DNA of 33,207 nucleotides, from assembly GCA_016793885.1 (NCBI GenBank), contig JAEUHE010000104.1:1-33207 (forward strand), read 5' to 3'. Below are positions 1 through 9,000 of this stretch, one piece after another. The notes beneath the pieces were generated by a model. The model was given only the letters and a program-made list of their open reading frames with translations, ran no database searches and was not told the origin of the DNA. Made by a program: the position numbers and the translations under genes. This DNA is from Verrucomicrobiales bacterium. Lineage in GTDB: Bacteria; Verrucomicrobiota; Verrucomicrobiia; Limisphaerales; UBA11320. Within the stretch, counting starts at the first letter, position 1. The number at the start of each line of letters is the position of its first letter.

Positions 1-138
1 TTACGGACTGGCAGTTCACTTCCAGTTGCTCTCCACGGTCACATTGCTGTGCCGCGGTTACTTTCAGTCACAGGCCTGGTGAACATAGGCCTGACAGGGA
101 CTCTCACCCTGCTATGTTGGTGCGCTTCACAGTCGCAC
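1..138 (-). mobile_element. 5' end of a probable group II intron (truncated by window edge)
   Basis: Read on the minus strand, this stretch begins at 138 with GTGCGAC, matching the group II intron 5' consensus GUGYG. It continues through small hairpins (GTGCG/CGCAC at 120-124 and 134-138; CAGGG/CCCTG at 95-99 and 107-111; CAGGCCT/AGGCCTG at 71-77 and 87-93) and a GGGTGAGAGTCCC-type segment that I associate with domain I of bacterial group II introns. The junction supports insertion: the neighbouring hairpin repeat is shared with the copy at 5393-5414 up to base 139 and diverges exactly at 138. The maturase and the catalytic domain V would lie left of the window and cannot be checked. It could instead be another structured element. 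Confidence 0.5.
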
Positions 139-163
139 TAGCGTGGGCCGTGTCGGCCCATGG
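139..163. repeat. Dispersed hairpin repeat, copy 1 (TGGGCC-loop-GGCCCA)
   Basis: TAGCG followed by the hairpin TGGGCC (144-149), loop GTGTC, GGCCCA (155-160). The same core occurs at 5393-5414 and, with changes, at 16422-16443; a degenerate copy lies near 14347-14366. This copy lies just beyond the 3' end of the minus-strand dehydrogenase gene and is cut on its left side by the probable group II intron. Confidence 0.7.
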
Positions 164-192
164 GGGGGCGGAGCAATGAGCAATGAGAAATC

Positions 193-3100
193 CTACTTCC
201 CTCCTCCAGGTCCTGACTGCTGCAGAAGATAGGCTAGCAAATGATTGAAGTCGGCTGGCGGTATTGCCTCGCCCAGATTCTCAGGCATCAGAGAGTTGGG
301 TGAGTCACGTCGTTCCTGGATGTCCTTCTTGGGATAGGAGGTTTCTTGCCCAGCGGCATTGGCCAGCACCACCAGGTCGCCCTCTTCCCGACGCGGCAAT
401 CCGGTCAGCACTTCGCCATCCTTCATGACCCACAGCTGGGTCCGGAAGGCCTGATCGACGTTCCGGTTGGGATCCAGGATGTCCTCGCAGAGACGTTCCA
501 ACCCGCGGTTTCCAATGCCGTCCAATTGGGGGCCAACCAACTTGCCGACCCCTTTCAGCTGATGGCATACGGCGCAGGCTTGGGCATACACAGCCGCCCC
601 CCGGACTGCATCCGCTTGAGTGGGGTTAAAGCCGTTACGCCGATCATCGATCAGCTTTTGCACCGTTTGATCCGCGTTCGGCAGCCCGGCGGTGAGCTGT
701 TCAATTCGGTCCTTGGAGGCGGGCAGCGTGGCCGACAGCTTGGAGCGGACGGCGGTTTCCTTGAGCAGGCGGGCGTTCACCTTGGATTGGCTGGCCCAAT
801 CCATCAGCTGCCCCGCCAAGACCGGATGCCCAGCCATCGTTTCGGCCAGCTTGGTCTGAATCCGCGACGAGGTCTGACGGAAGGCTTCCAGCAGGACATC
901 AGCGGAGCGTGCGGAATCCCCTTGGGCGAGGGCGGTGCACAGCTCGCGACGCAGGTGAGGCGACAGCAAGGGATCCGCCGCGAGCATACCCACGAGGGAC
1001 AGTCCGTCGGCCTTCGATTGCGACGTGAGGATACGCACTGCCGTCGACGCCACGGCGAGATCGGTGGAAGGTGTTTCGGCGAGTTGTTGGAGCACTGCTG
1101 AGAGACGGGCGAGATCCGCCCCCTCGGCGAGGTCGATTACTGTTTTGAGGTGGGCTCCGATGTCACGCGGAGCCAGTCGAGGCCAGCCGATCAGGTCGGT
1201 CTCAAATTTTCCTGCGGCGATCCAAGCATAGGAGGGTCCGTTGTCCTGGTCCACGATCTCGATGCGGGCGCGCTTCCCTTGATGTGGGGAAAGGTTCCAT
1301 ACAGCCGGGGTGGCTACATCGGTGCGAGGCGCGAAGGTCTCGGCCAGCACCTGTCCTGTCGAGGCCTCCCGCAAGATGACCCGGTTGGTGTGCTTGGCGG
1401 GTTGATCCGGAAATCCATCGTGTCCCGCGACGTAAAACTTCAGCTCGCCGGGAACCGTGAACTCGGAGGAAACGAAGCTTCCGGTCAGGGCTTCCCCACC
1501 GGGAGGCAGACTGCTGATCAGGGACAAAGCAACACCCGCTCGGTTGCGTCGTTCCTGAAAGATCCACGGGCTGGCGCTTTCCCTGGCTGGGTCAGCCGGA
1601 ACAGACACCCAGCCGCCGTCGGCCCCGATGAACTGTTTCAGCAGGGATTCGGCAACGTCGGTTGACCATTCGGTGACCGCGGGAAGTTTGGTGTGCCCTT
1701 TCTCGGCCAGTCCCTGCCGCATCGCCGTGAGCAATTCCGCCTGCTGCTGGGCGTCCTTGGCGAATGTGCGTTTGAGCAGGTCGATCAGGGCCGGCACTTG
1801 ATCCGGGGCGGTGTAGCGAGCGGCCTGCTTCAGGGCTCGAGTTTGAAAGCCGGCGTCGGATGGGAATTTCTGCAGGTGATGCAGCAGGAACTGGCCGGCC
1901 TCGGCCGACCCGACGGCCAGGGCGATATCGGCGATGATTCGCGAAAGCTCCGCGTCGCCGGCTTTCGACTTCCATTCTTCGAATCCACCCGGCAGCCGGA
2001 ATTGATTGCGCAGGGTGACTCGCAAGGCATGCCGCAGGTGGGTGTCAGCCGCGGGTGTCACCCGGAGGGCGGCCAACGTCGGCTGAATACCGGCCACGGA
2101 GGGGTGCATCGACAGTCCTTCGGCAGCGGCCCGTTTCACGTGAGCATCACTGTCCTCCAGTCCGCGCATGAGCAGATCGGATCCGACCGAGCTGGGCTTG
2201 GCTTGAGCGGCGATGGCGCGCAGAGTGTGGATTCGGACGAGCGGGCTGCTGTCGCCCCCGGCCGATCGGATCACCTCATTGTCCAATTTGCTCAGGCGGA
2301 GGAGCAGCCAGAGAGCACCGACTCTTTCTTGAGGACTGGCCGTTTTTTGGGCCAGAACCTGTTTGGCCAGGCTCGCCGCGGGCATGCCCACCCGATCGAC
2401 GAGTTCGTTGAAGGCGAGAGTGCGCAACACCGGAAGAGTGGAGCCGAGTTGTTTGATCAAGGCAGGGGCATCCAGGCGTGCCAGATTGGGAATCGCCACC
2501 GGCGGCGTGCTCCCCGCACCGGTGTAACGGACGCGCCAAATCCGGCCACGTTCGCGGTCGCGACCCGGATGCGTGAGCGGGACCTCATAGTGGCCAATGA
2601 TGCGGTTGTAGAAATCGGCGATGTAGAGGGCGCCATCTGGCCCCCACTTCAAGTCCACGGGACGGAACCAGGGGTCGTCGGTGCTCAGGAAATCGGGCAG
2701 TTCATGTCCCACCGGACTGCTTCCTCGCCACTCCACGCGATCGCGATTGATCCGGCTGGTCATCACATTTCCGATGAACAGGTTGCCCGCAAACTCGGCC
2801 GGCCATCCGTCGTGTTCGACCATTACAATGCCGGAGATCGCCGTGGAACCATGGCTGTGTTCGACCGTGGTAGGAGCGAAGCCCAGTCCGTCGTCGGGTT
2901 TGCCGAAACTCGGGTAGTGAGCGCCGGGGATGAGCTGATAGATCGGTGAGCTATGGCAGTCGGCAGTGTAGAAGTAACCCCGTTCGTCGACACACATGCC
3001 GAAGGGGTTGACCTGGCCCCAGGTCATTTGTTCCACCCGCGAGCCATCCGGGCGGAAGCGGTAGGTGTTGCCCGAGTTGAGGCTGATGCTGCTTCCGTCC

Positions 3101-3726
3101 TTGGCCTTGAAGGTCGAGTTGTTGTTGAAGCCGTGGGTGCCGTAGATCCAGCCATCGTTTCCGCGGATAAAGCTGGCGATGTTGCCATGGGTGTCCCGTT
3201 CCCAGCCCAGCGGGCCGAAGACCACCTCTTGGCGGTCTGATTTTCCGTCGCCGTCGGTGTCCTGGAAATACCAGATGTTGGGAATGCTCCACGCGAGGCA
3301 TCCGTTTCCGTAGGGGGTGATGCCGATAGGGATGTTCAATCCCTCGGCAAACGTAGTGACACGGTCGTAGCTGCCGTCCCCGTTGGTGTCCTCAAACACC
3401 TTAATGGCATCCCGCGCTGCTTCGCCTGGCTTTTTGGGGAAAGGATATTCGTAGGAGGTGGTGACCCAAAGGCGGCCGCGGGCATCGAAGGCCATGTTCA
3501 TCGGCTTGGCGATCTGCGGTTCCGACGCCACCAACTCGATGGTGAATCCAGGAGGGAGATGGAACGTCTTCGCTTGGGCGGCCGGCGTGAGCGGATCGGT
3601 GGGGCGAACCCCCTCGGCGAACGGGTCGGCGGCCTGGAGTCCGGCGGGCACCAGAACGGCGGCCACAATTCCGAGACTGTTCAAGGATAACCGACGGGAG
3701 GATGGAACGATGTTCTGCATGGCCAT
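193..3726 (-). CDS. PVC-type membrane-bound dehydrogenase with HEAT repeats and C-terminal cytochrome c (CxxCH)
   Basis: A large exported oxidoreductase of about 1177 residues. The N-terminus is a signal peptide ending near LQAADPFAEG. It is followed by a glucose/sorbosone-dehydrogenase-like beta-propeller (roughly 40-410) with phrases such as GLNIPIGITPYGNG and KWGPDGALYIADFYNRIIG. HEAT-like alpha repeats follow (about 415-700), then a beta-rich, possibly carbohydrate-binding module (about 715-865), more helical repeats, and a C-terminal cytochrome c domain with CAVCH at 1051-1055 and a later Met-rich segment that could give the axial ligand. This architecture is typical of Planctomycetes/Verrucomicrobia, where such proteins are thought to oxidise sugars or alcohols in the periplasm; the substrate is unknown. 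The frame opens with TTG at 3741, but ATG 3726 or 3720 places a better signal peptide. No partner gene is adjacent. Confidence 0.93.
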   Translation of the reverse strand: MAMQNIVPSSRRLSLNSLGIVAAVLVPAGLQAADPFAEGVRPTDPLTPAAQAKTFHLPPGFTIELVASEPQIAKPMNMAFDARGRLWVTTSYEYPFPKKPGEAARDAIKVFEDTNGDGSYDRVTTFAEGLNIPIGITPYGNGCLAWSIPNIWYFQDTDGDGKSDRQEVVFGPLGWERDTHGNIASFIRGNDGWIYGTHGFNNNSTFKAKDGSSISLNSGNTYRFRPDGSRVEQMTWGQVNPFGMCVDERGYFYTADCHSSPIYQLIPGAHYPSFGKPDDGLGFAPTTVEHSHGSTAISGIVMVEHDGWPAEFAGNLFIGNVMTSRINRDRVEWRGSSPVGHELPDFLSTDDPWFRPVDLKWGPDGALYIADFYNRIIGHYEVPLTHPGRDRERGRIWRVRYTGAGSTPPVAIPNLARLDAPALIKQLGSTLPVLRTLAFNELVDRVGMPAASLAKQVLAQKTASPQERVGALWLLLRLSKLDNEVIRSAGGDSSPLVRIHTLRAIAAQAKPSSVGSDLLMRGLEDSDAHVKRAAAEGLSMHPSVAGIQPTLAALRVTPAADTHLRHALRVTLRNQFRLPGGFEEWKSKAGDAELSRIIADIALAVGSAEAGQFLLHHLQKFPSDAGFQTRALKQAARYTAPDQVPALIDLLKRTFAKDAQQQAELLTAMRQGLAEKGHTKLPAVTEWSTDVAESLLKQFIGADGGWVSVPADPARESASPWIFQERRNRAGVALSLISSLPPGGEALTGSFVSSEFTVPGELKFYVAGHDGFPDQPAKHTNRVILREASTGQVLAETFAPRTDVATPAVWNLSPHQGKRARIEIVDQDNGPSYAWIAAGKFETDLIGWPRLAPRDIGAHLKTVIDLAEGADLARLSAVLQQLAETPSTDLAVASTAVRILTSQSKADGLSLVGMLAADPLLSPHLRRELCTALAQGDSARSADVLLEAFRQTSSRIQTKLAETMAGHPVLAGQLMDWASQSKVNARLLKETAVRSKLSATLPASKDRIEQLTAGLPNADQTVQKLIDDRRNGFNPTQADAVRGAAVYAQACAVCHQLKGVGKLVGPQLDGIGNRGLERLCEDILDPNRNVDQAFRTQLWVMKDGEVLTGLPRREEGDLVVLANAAGQETSYPKKDIQERRDSPNSLMPENLGEAIPPADFNHLLAYLLQQSGPGGGK

Positions 3727-3946
3727 GGGGTTAGTTTGCAACGGATTTTCGACGAACGGGAGGAGAATCTGTTCATTTGGTGGGGCCTCGGTGCACCGCA
3801 GATTTCGGGAGCTAGCCTGAAGACAGCTATCCAGTCCTCAAGAGATCTCCACCAGGGATGACACGCTTGGTGTGAGAACATTGGAAACAACCTCGACGTG
3901 TTTCACACTGCCCATTTCACTTTGCTCATTTTTTATTGGAGTTCCG

Positions 3947-4197
3947 GAACCCGTAGGGTTCACAGAGATTAGCCGGGGCGTGGAGGGCAGCGACACCCCC
4001 GGTCTGTCGGCCCCCTGTTGAACAGCACCCTGAAGGGTGTGCCACCGGCCGGCGAGTAGCCTAGAACAGATCTGGTTTCTTGAGTAGGGCTGACGTGGGC
4101 CTCAGAACCCGGTGGCATCGCTGCGCGATGCTCGGTAATTCTAACGGTTCCGGGGGTGCTGGCACCCCCGGTTAATTTCTGTGAACCCTGCGGGTTC
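3947..4197. mobile_element. MITE-like element with 32-bp terminal inverted repeats
   Basis: The ends are inverted repeats: 3947-3978 and 4166-4197 match in 29 of 32 positions when one is reverse-complemented (both start GAACCCG and end CCGGGG inward). The interior holds further palindromes, including CACCCTGAAGGGTG near 4028 and GGGGGTGCTGGCACCCCC near 4152-4169, and no credible gene. No clear target-site duplication flanks it. Size and structure fit a non-autonomous transposable element or a REP/BIME-type cluster. It fills most of the gap between the dehydrogenase and the amidohydrolase; 3727-3946 and 4198-4389 show nothing else recognisable. Confidence 0.65.
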
Positions 4198-4389
4198 GGG
4201 CCCCCTAACACCAAGGTGAGGAACTGCCGTTTTGCCCAACTTGTTTAGTCCCGAATTTCCGAGTTAAAGATACGACGTCTCTGGTTGTGCCGGATGGGGG
4301 TAGTGGGACTTGGGCTGTTCGGCTTTAAGTCCCCTCTTGTACTTTTTTGCAATGGATTATCGAGGCAAAGCCAGGGATCCTGTCGGGCG

Positions 4390-5355
4390 ATGAAGCCAAT
4401 GATTGTGGACGCACACGTGCACATGGTCGGCAACGGAAGCTCGGGGAGCGGCTGTCGTTTGCGCCTGAGCGGCGCCCACCGGTTTCTTGCCCGTTTCATG
4501 CTGCAGCACATAGGCCTGTCGCAGGATGCGCTGGCCAAGGACCTGGACCGAATCTATGTCGAACGGCTTCTGGGTTTGATCAAGGAGTCGTCCATCCATC
4601 GGATCGTTCTTTTGGCGCACGATGAGGTTTATCATGCCGACGGACGGGTGATGGACGGCGTGGGCTCCCTGTATGTTCCGAACGATCATCTTCTGGAGCT
4701 GACGCGTCAGTTTCCGGAATTCCTTCCCGGGGTATCGATTCACCCGGCTCGCGCGGATGCCCTGGCCGAGTTGGAGCGGGCGATTGAGGGTGGGGCCGTT
4801 TTGATGAAGTGCCTCCCGAACTGTCATAACATTGATTGCAACGATCGGCGTTACACTCCGTTTTGGGAACGCATGGCGGAGGCGGATCTGCCCTTGCTCG
4901 CCCATACCGGAGGGGAGCACACCGTGCCGGTCGTGCGTGCCGAGCTGGCCGACCCGCGGGTGTTGACGCTCCCCTTGGAGTGTGGGGTGAAGGTCATTGC
5001 GGCGCACTGCGGGACTCGCAGCGGTTTGAGGGATCCGGATTACTTTGAGCACTTCCGGGAGATGACGCAGCGTTATCCGAATCTGTATGGGGACACGAGC
5101 GCGTTCAACCTTCCCATGCGTGGGCTGCACATTCGAAAGTGCCTGCAGTCTCCCCTGCGGGAGCGACTGGTGCACGGCAGCGACTTTCCGGTGCCGATTC
5201 AGGGTTTGTGGGCATGGATGCGCGGTCTGTTACCCTGGAAGGAGTATCGGAGATGCCAGAGAATACCCAACGTAATCGAGCGCGATGTCCAACTCAAGCG
5301 GGCGATGGGGTTTGATGCGGAGCATTTCAGCCGGATCGCGTCGCTGTTGCGGTGA
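4390..5355 (+). CDS. Amidohydrolase-family (Amidohydro_2-like) metal-dependent hydrolase
   Basis: A 321-residue TIM-barrel hydrolase. The start is taken at ATG 4390 because the conserved first strand with the metal-binding HxH (VDAHVHM, His at about 7 and 9) then lies at the N-terminus; an upstream extension to 4285 is low-complexity and unlikely. Later family motifs are LLAHTGG, VIAAHCGT and the near-C-terminal HGSDFP, whose Asp is the usual catalytic residue. The family includes decarboxylases and hydrolases such as ACMSD-like enzymes; the substrate cannot be told. It stands alone, with a MITE-like element upstream and dispersed repeats downstream, so it is probably monocistronic. Confidence 0.88.
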   Translation: MKPMIVDAHVHMVGNGSSGSGCRLRLSGAHRFLARFMLQHIGLSQDALAKDLDRIYVERLLGLIKESSIHRIVLLAHDEVYHADGRVMDGVGSLYVPNDHLLELTRQFPEFLPGVSIHPARADALAELERAIEGGAVLMKCLPNCHNIDCNDRRYTPFWERMAEADLPLLAHTGGEHTVPVVRAELADPRVLTLPLECGVKVIAAHCGTRSGLRDPDYFEHFREMTQRYPNLYGDTSAFNLPMRGLHIRKCLQSPLRERLVHGSDFPVPIQGLWAWMRGLLPWKEYRRCQRIPNVIERDVQLKRAMGFDAEHFSRIASLLR

Positions 5356-5383
5356 GCGGGGAATCGTCCGGGGACGGACGACC

Positions 5384-5565
5384 CTACAATTGTAGCGTGG
5401 GCCGTGTCGGCCCATCGGAGGGGGAAGCGACGGAAACGAGGGAGGTGTTGCCCACGGATCACACAGATCACACGGATTGAGAGAAAACCAGGGGACCTCG
5501 GATCTCTTCATTTCTAAGTTTCGTTCCCGTCCGCGTGATCCGTAGGCAATACAGCCCCCTCTGTG
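5384..5565. repeat. Composite dispersed repeat (TGGGCC hairpin plus CCCACGGATCACAC palindrome), copy A
   Basis: Starts with CTACAATTGTAG (5384-5395) and the TGGGCC/GGCCCA hairpin (5398-5414). About 30 bases later a long imperfect palindrome begins at TGCCCACGGATCACAC (from 5449) and closes near GTGATCCGTAGGCA (5535-5548). Nearly the same composite recurs at 14346-14521, with the intervening sequence also conserved. It fills most of the gap before the BlaI-type gene. Frames through it encode only repetitive, non-conserved peptides. Confidence 0.8.
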
Positions 5566-5627
5566 GTCAAAATGGAACAAGTGGCCTCTACAGCGATGCT
5601 TCAAAATTTCTCTTGCCACACACTGCC

Positions 5628-5637
5628 TACAGTTGTA
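5628..5637. promoter_or_regulatory. BlaI/MecI-type operator box 1 (TACAGTTGTA)
   Basis: Matches the TACA-NN-TGTA dyad recognised by BlaI/MecI repressors. It lies 38 bases upstream of the repressor start and 25 bases (about two and a half helical turns) from an identical box at 5653. Autoregulation is the expected role. Assigned by motif and position. Confidence 0.72.
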
Positions 5638-5652
5638 GTTCTCATGAATGCC

Positions 5653-5662
5653 TACAGTTGTA
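5653..5662. promoter_or_regulatory. BlaI/MecI-type operator box 2 (TACAGTTGTA)
   Basis: Second identical TACAGTTGTA dyad, ending 13 bases before the ATG of the BlaI-type gene, so repressor bound here would cover the start of the transcript or the ribosome-binding region. Two spaced dyads are the usual layout for dimer-dimer binding by this family. Confidence 0.72.
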
Positions 5663-5675
5663 GGCGATCGCTAGA

Positions 5676-6047
5676 ATGAAACCGATACCGCGTATTTCCG
5701 AGACGGAGTGGGAGGTGATGAAAGTGGTTTGGCAGAAGTCACCCCGGTCGGCGGGGGAGATCCTGGACGAGCTTCGCCGCGACGACCCGAGTTGGCATCC
5801 CAAGACGGCGAAGACCTTGATCGCCCGCCTGGTGCAGAAGGGCGCGCTTGGGTTTAGAAAAGACGGCCGAGCGTATTTCTATCATCCGCTGGTGGATGAG
5901 CGCACCTGCTCAAGCGTGGAGAGTGAGAGTTTTCTGAGTCGTGTCTTTGGAGGCTCCCTCAAGCCGCTGCTCGTTCACATGGTGGAAGAAAAGAAGCTGT
6001 CAGCGTCCGATATCAAGGAGCTCCGAAAACTTCTCGACGGAAAATAA
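5676..6047 (+). CDS. blaI: BlaI/MecI/CopY-family transcriptional repressor
   Basis: A 123-residue winged-helix repressor, the usual length for the family. The N-terminal half has the characteristic ISETEWEVMKVVW opening, the helix-turn-helix (AGEILDELRR...HPKTAKTLIARLVQKG) and the wing (FRKDGRAYFYHPLV). The C-terminal half is the helical dimerisation region (SFLSRVFGGSLKPLLVHMVEEKKLSASDIKELRKLL). In the family, the dimer represses its operon until the M56 metalloprotease partner cuts it. The partner gene follows 21 bases downstream, and two operator dyads lie immediately upstream. The symbol is a family label; no beta-lactamase gene is present here. Confidence 0.93.
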   Translation: MKPIPRISETEWEVMKVVWQKSPRSAGEILDELRRDDPSWHPKTAKTLIARLVQKGALGFRKDGRAYFYHPLVDERTCSSVESESFLSRVFGGSLKPLLVHMVEEKKLSASDIKELRKLLDGK

Positions 6048-6068
6048 CGATCAACAGGGGGGCAACCG

Positions 6069-9000
6069 ATGAACATTTTAGACTCAGCGTTGTTAGCTCT
6101 GCTCCGCTCCTCCTGGCAGGGGGGAGTGCTCGTGCTGATTGTCTTGTCCCTTCAAGCTCTCCTCGGTCAACGGCTTGCCCCGCGTTGGCGGCACGGCCTT
6201 TGGTTGATCGTCTTGGTGCGCCTGGCGCTTCCTGTTTCATTCGAATGGCAGGGGAGTATGTTCAGCTTGGTGCCTTCGTTGCGGGTGCCGCTTTTTTCCG
6301 AAAAGCTGGATCGAGCGACCGACTTGCCTGCGAGGCAGTCCGGGTTCGAGTCCTTGCCCGTCGGACCGCCGATCTCGAAGGATATCTCCTCTGCCGATGA
6401 GCCGCGTGAGGACCTGCAGCTTGCAGGGGCTTCTGTTCCTCTTCCTACCAGTGACATCACCCCATTCGCGAATCGGGAGAGCTTCTCTCCATCGCTCCCG
6501 CAGAGCCCGTGGCCCTGGATGAAGTGGGTCGCATTCGTTTGGGCACTGGGAGCGGTGGGTTTTGGGGTTTTGATTGGGTTGCCGGCCTGGCATTTCAGTC
6601 GACGCGTTGCGCGGCTCCATCCCCTGAACGATCCGAGAGTTGATTCGATTCTGACGGCCTGCCGGAACCGAATGAGCCTCAAGCGAAATCTACTAGTTTT
6701 TGAGACAGACGCTGTCGCGAGTCCGGCGCTCTTCGGATTGTGGCGGCCTCGGCTCCTGCTGCCTCCTGGTCTGGTCAATCGCTTCGCGGTCTTGCAACTC
6801 CAGCACATCTTCCTGCATGAGTTGGCGCATCTTCGGCGTAGAGACCTACCACTGAATGGGATCATGATCTTGCTGGTGGTTGTTCACTGGTTCAATCCCC
6901 TGGTCTGGCTCGCGATGAGACGCATTCGGGTGGACCGTGAGTTGGCCTGTGATGCGTTGGCCCTGCAATATATCGACCCCAAGGAGGCCAGGGGTTATGG
7001 AGAAACGATCATCAGCCTTGTCGAGGATATCTCGCAGCGGCCGATGGTCGCCGGGTTGGTGGGCATGGGTGAGGATCCTGGGGCGTTGCGTGCACGCATT
7101 CGGATGATCGCCCGTTTTCGAAAACCGGGACGATGGTCTGCTCTGGCGCTGGTATTGCTTGTGGGGCTCGGGGCGGTTGGACTCACGGACCCTAACGGTA
7201 AAGATGTCGATCCGGTCCGGGCGGAGTCTTCCTCGCAAAACCCCGAATCGGCTGGCGCAGGCCTCATTACCGCTGCCGCAGTCGCTTTGGAGGGGGCGAA
7301 TGTCTCCAATGGATACAAAGATAATGACGGGTCTTCCGAACCTGTCTGCCGCATCGAGGTGCTGGATGAGAAAACGGGACAACCGATCGAGAAGGCGGTG
7401 GTGATGGTGGATACCCTGGGCTATATTAGGGTACAGCCTCCGCAGTGGATCGTGGAGACGGATGCGCGCGGCATGGCCTCGATACGTCACTTCGCTCTCA
7501 TACAGTACAAGATGATGAGCGTCGTGGTCGCTCACCGTGACTATGCTGCCAGCCGCGTCCAGTGGCATAATTCTCCAGGAACCCTCGGGACCGGTGTGAA
7601 GGGGGACCTGCAGGTGCGTCTGGGTCGTGGCGTGCGTTTGGGGGGAAGACTCGTCGACTCGGAGCAAAAGCCAATCGCTGGGGCGCGCGTCCGTCTCTCC
7701 AGTTTTGGCATCCCCTGGCCCGTGCCTGCCGGAAAGCCTGGCTTGGAGCTTCCGACTATCTCCCAAATGCCAGGATGGAGCTTTCAGACGGTGGTGGAGA
7801 CGGACGGTGATGGTCGGTGGACTTTCGACCGAGCGCCTTCGCCCGTGGTGAGGGCTAGCCTGGAGGTCCTTCGACCGACCGGTGGGCGCCGCTGGTTTAG
7901 TTCGGCACCCAATTCCGGGCTCTCTCCGAGTCATCCTCGTGTGCGGTTGGAATCACTCATGAGCCAAGCGGCGGTCCTGGAATGGAAGACTGGGATAGAT
8001 CTGGATGTCCGGGTCTCGGATGCGTCTGGAATGCCGGTGCCGGACGCGAGCGTGTACTTGTTGGTTCGCAACGAGGATCTTGATTACACAATTCGCGATC
8101 GATCTTTGAAGGATCTGGTACCGGAGGGGAAGACGGATCGGTCCGGGTCACTGAGTTTATGGGATCAGGCCTGGAGTGAGCATACCATCCTGGTGAAAGC
8201 TACGAACTACGCCGTTCAGGCTCAAGTTGTGCCTTTACGAAGGGGTAAAGTTCCGGTCTCGATCATTCTGCGGAAAGCTCTCCCTTTGCGGCTTCATGTT
8301 GTGGATCGATCTGGTAATCCAATCTCTCAGGTTCACGTGTCTTTCGCTGGTTCTTCGAACCTTGCCGCCCCGGCTATCCCCTGGTCTGGTTTTACCGATG
8401 CCCAAGGACGGTTGGAATGGATGGATGCACCGAGGGAGGATTTTGATCTGCTCTTCGCTCGCGGTTCCCGGCTCGTTTCCTTTCGGATGGGGGGGGAGCA
8501 GCGCGAGCGTACAATCAAGATCCTGGGTCCGTGGGAAAACGAGTCGATTTCACTCTCAGGACAGGTAGTTGACTCGATTACAGGTGCCCCAATTCAGAAC
8601 TACCAGATTCTGGGATTACGGAGGGAGGGATATCCCAATTCTGGCTATCAACTGCTGGCAAAACATGACAGCGGTGATTTTAGCTTTCAGCTGCATCGTG
8701 CGCAGGAGGCTACTGAACTGGATTCAGATTCTGCCTCCTGGAATCGCTATCGGTTAAAGGTGGTGGCAGCGGGTTATGAACCTTTGGTGACCGAGGAGTA
8801 CCACTTCACCCAAGGGGATCAACGACTCCGGTTTTCACTCAAGCCTAGCTCGGTTCCTCGCCACGTCAGGGTGCTTCAACCAGACGGTTCGCCAGCTGTG
8901 GAAGCGGTTATGTATCGCGCTCAGGGTCGTCAGGCGGGCTTCTTGCCAGAATTCGGTAGCCGCTATCCGTCAGGATCGGGCTCTGGTTTCGAGGAACGGC

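Noticed and set aside
346-2949. Long plus-strand frames (251 and 418 codons) opposite the dehydrogenase gene
   Set aside because: They are antisense to a gene with clear domain content, and their translations have no family features.
5384-5395. Third possible BlaI operator, CTACAATTGTAG
   Set aside because: It fits the TACA-NN-TGTA dyad but lies about 290 bases from the repressor gene and is part of the dispersed hairpin repeat: TTGTAG(C/T)G precedes the same hairpin at 16419-16426.
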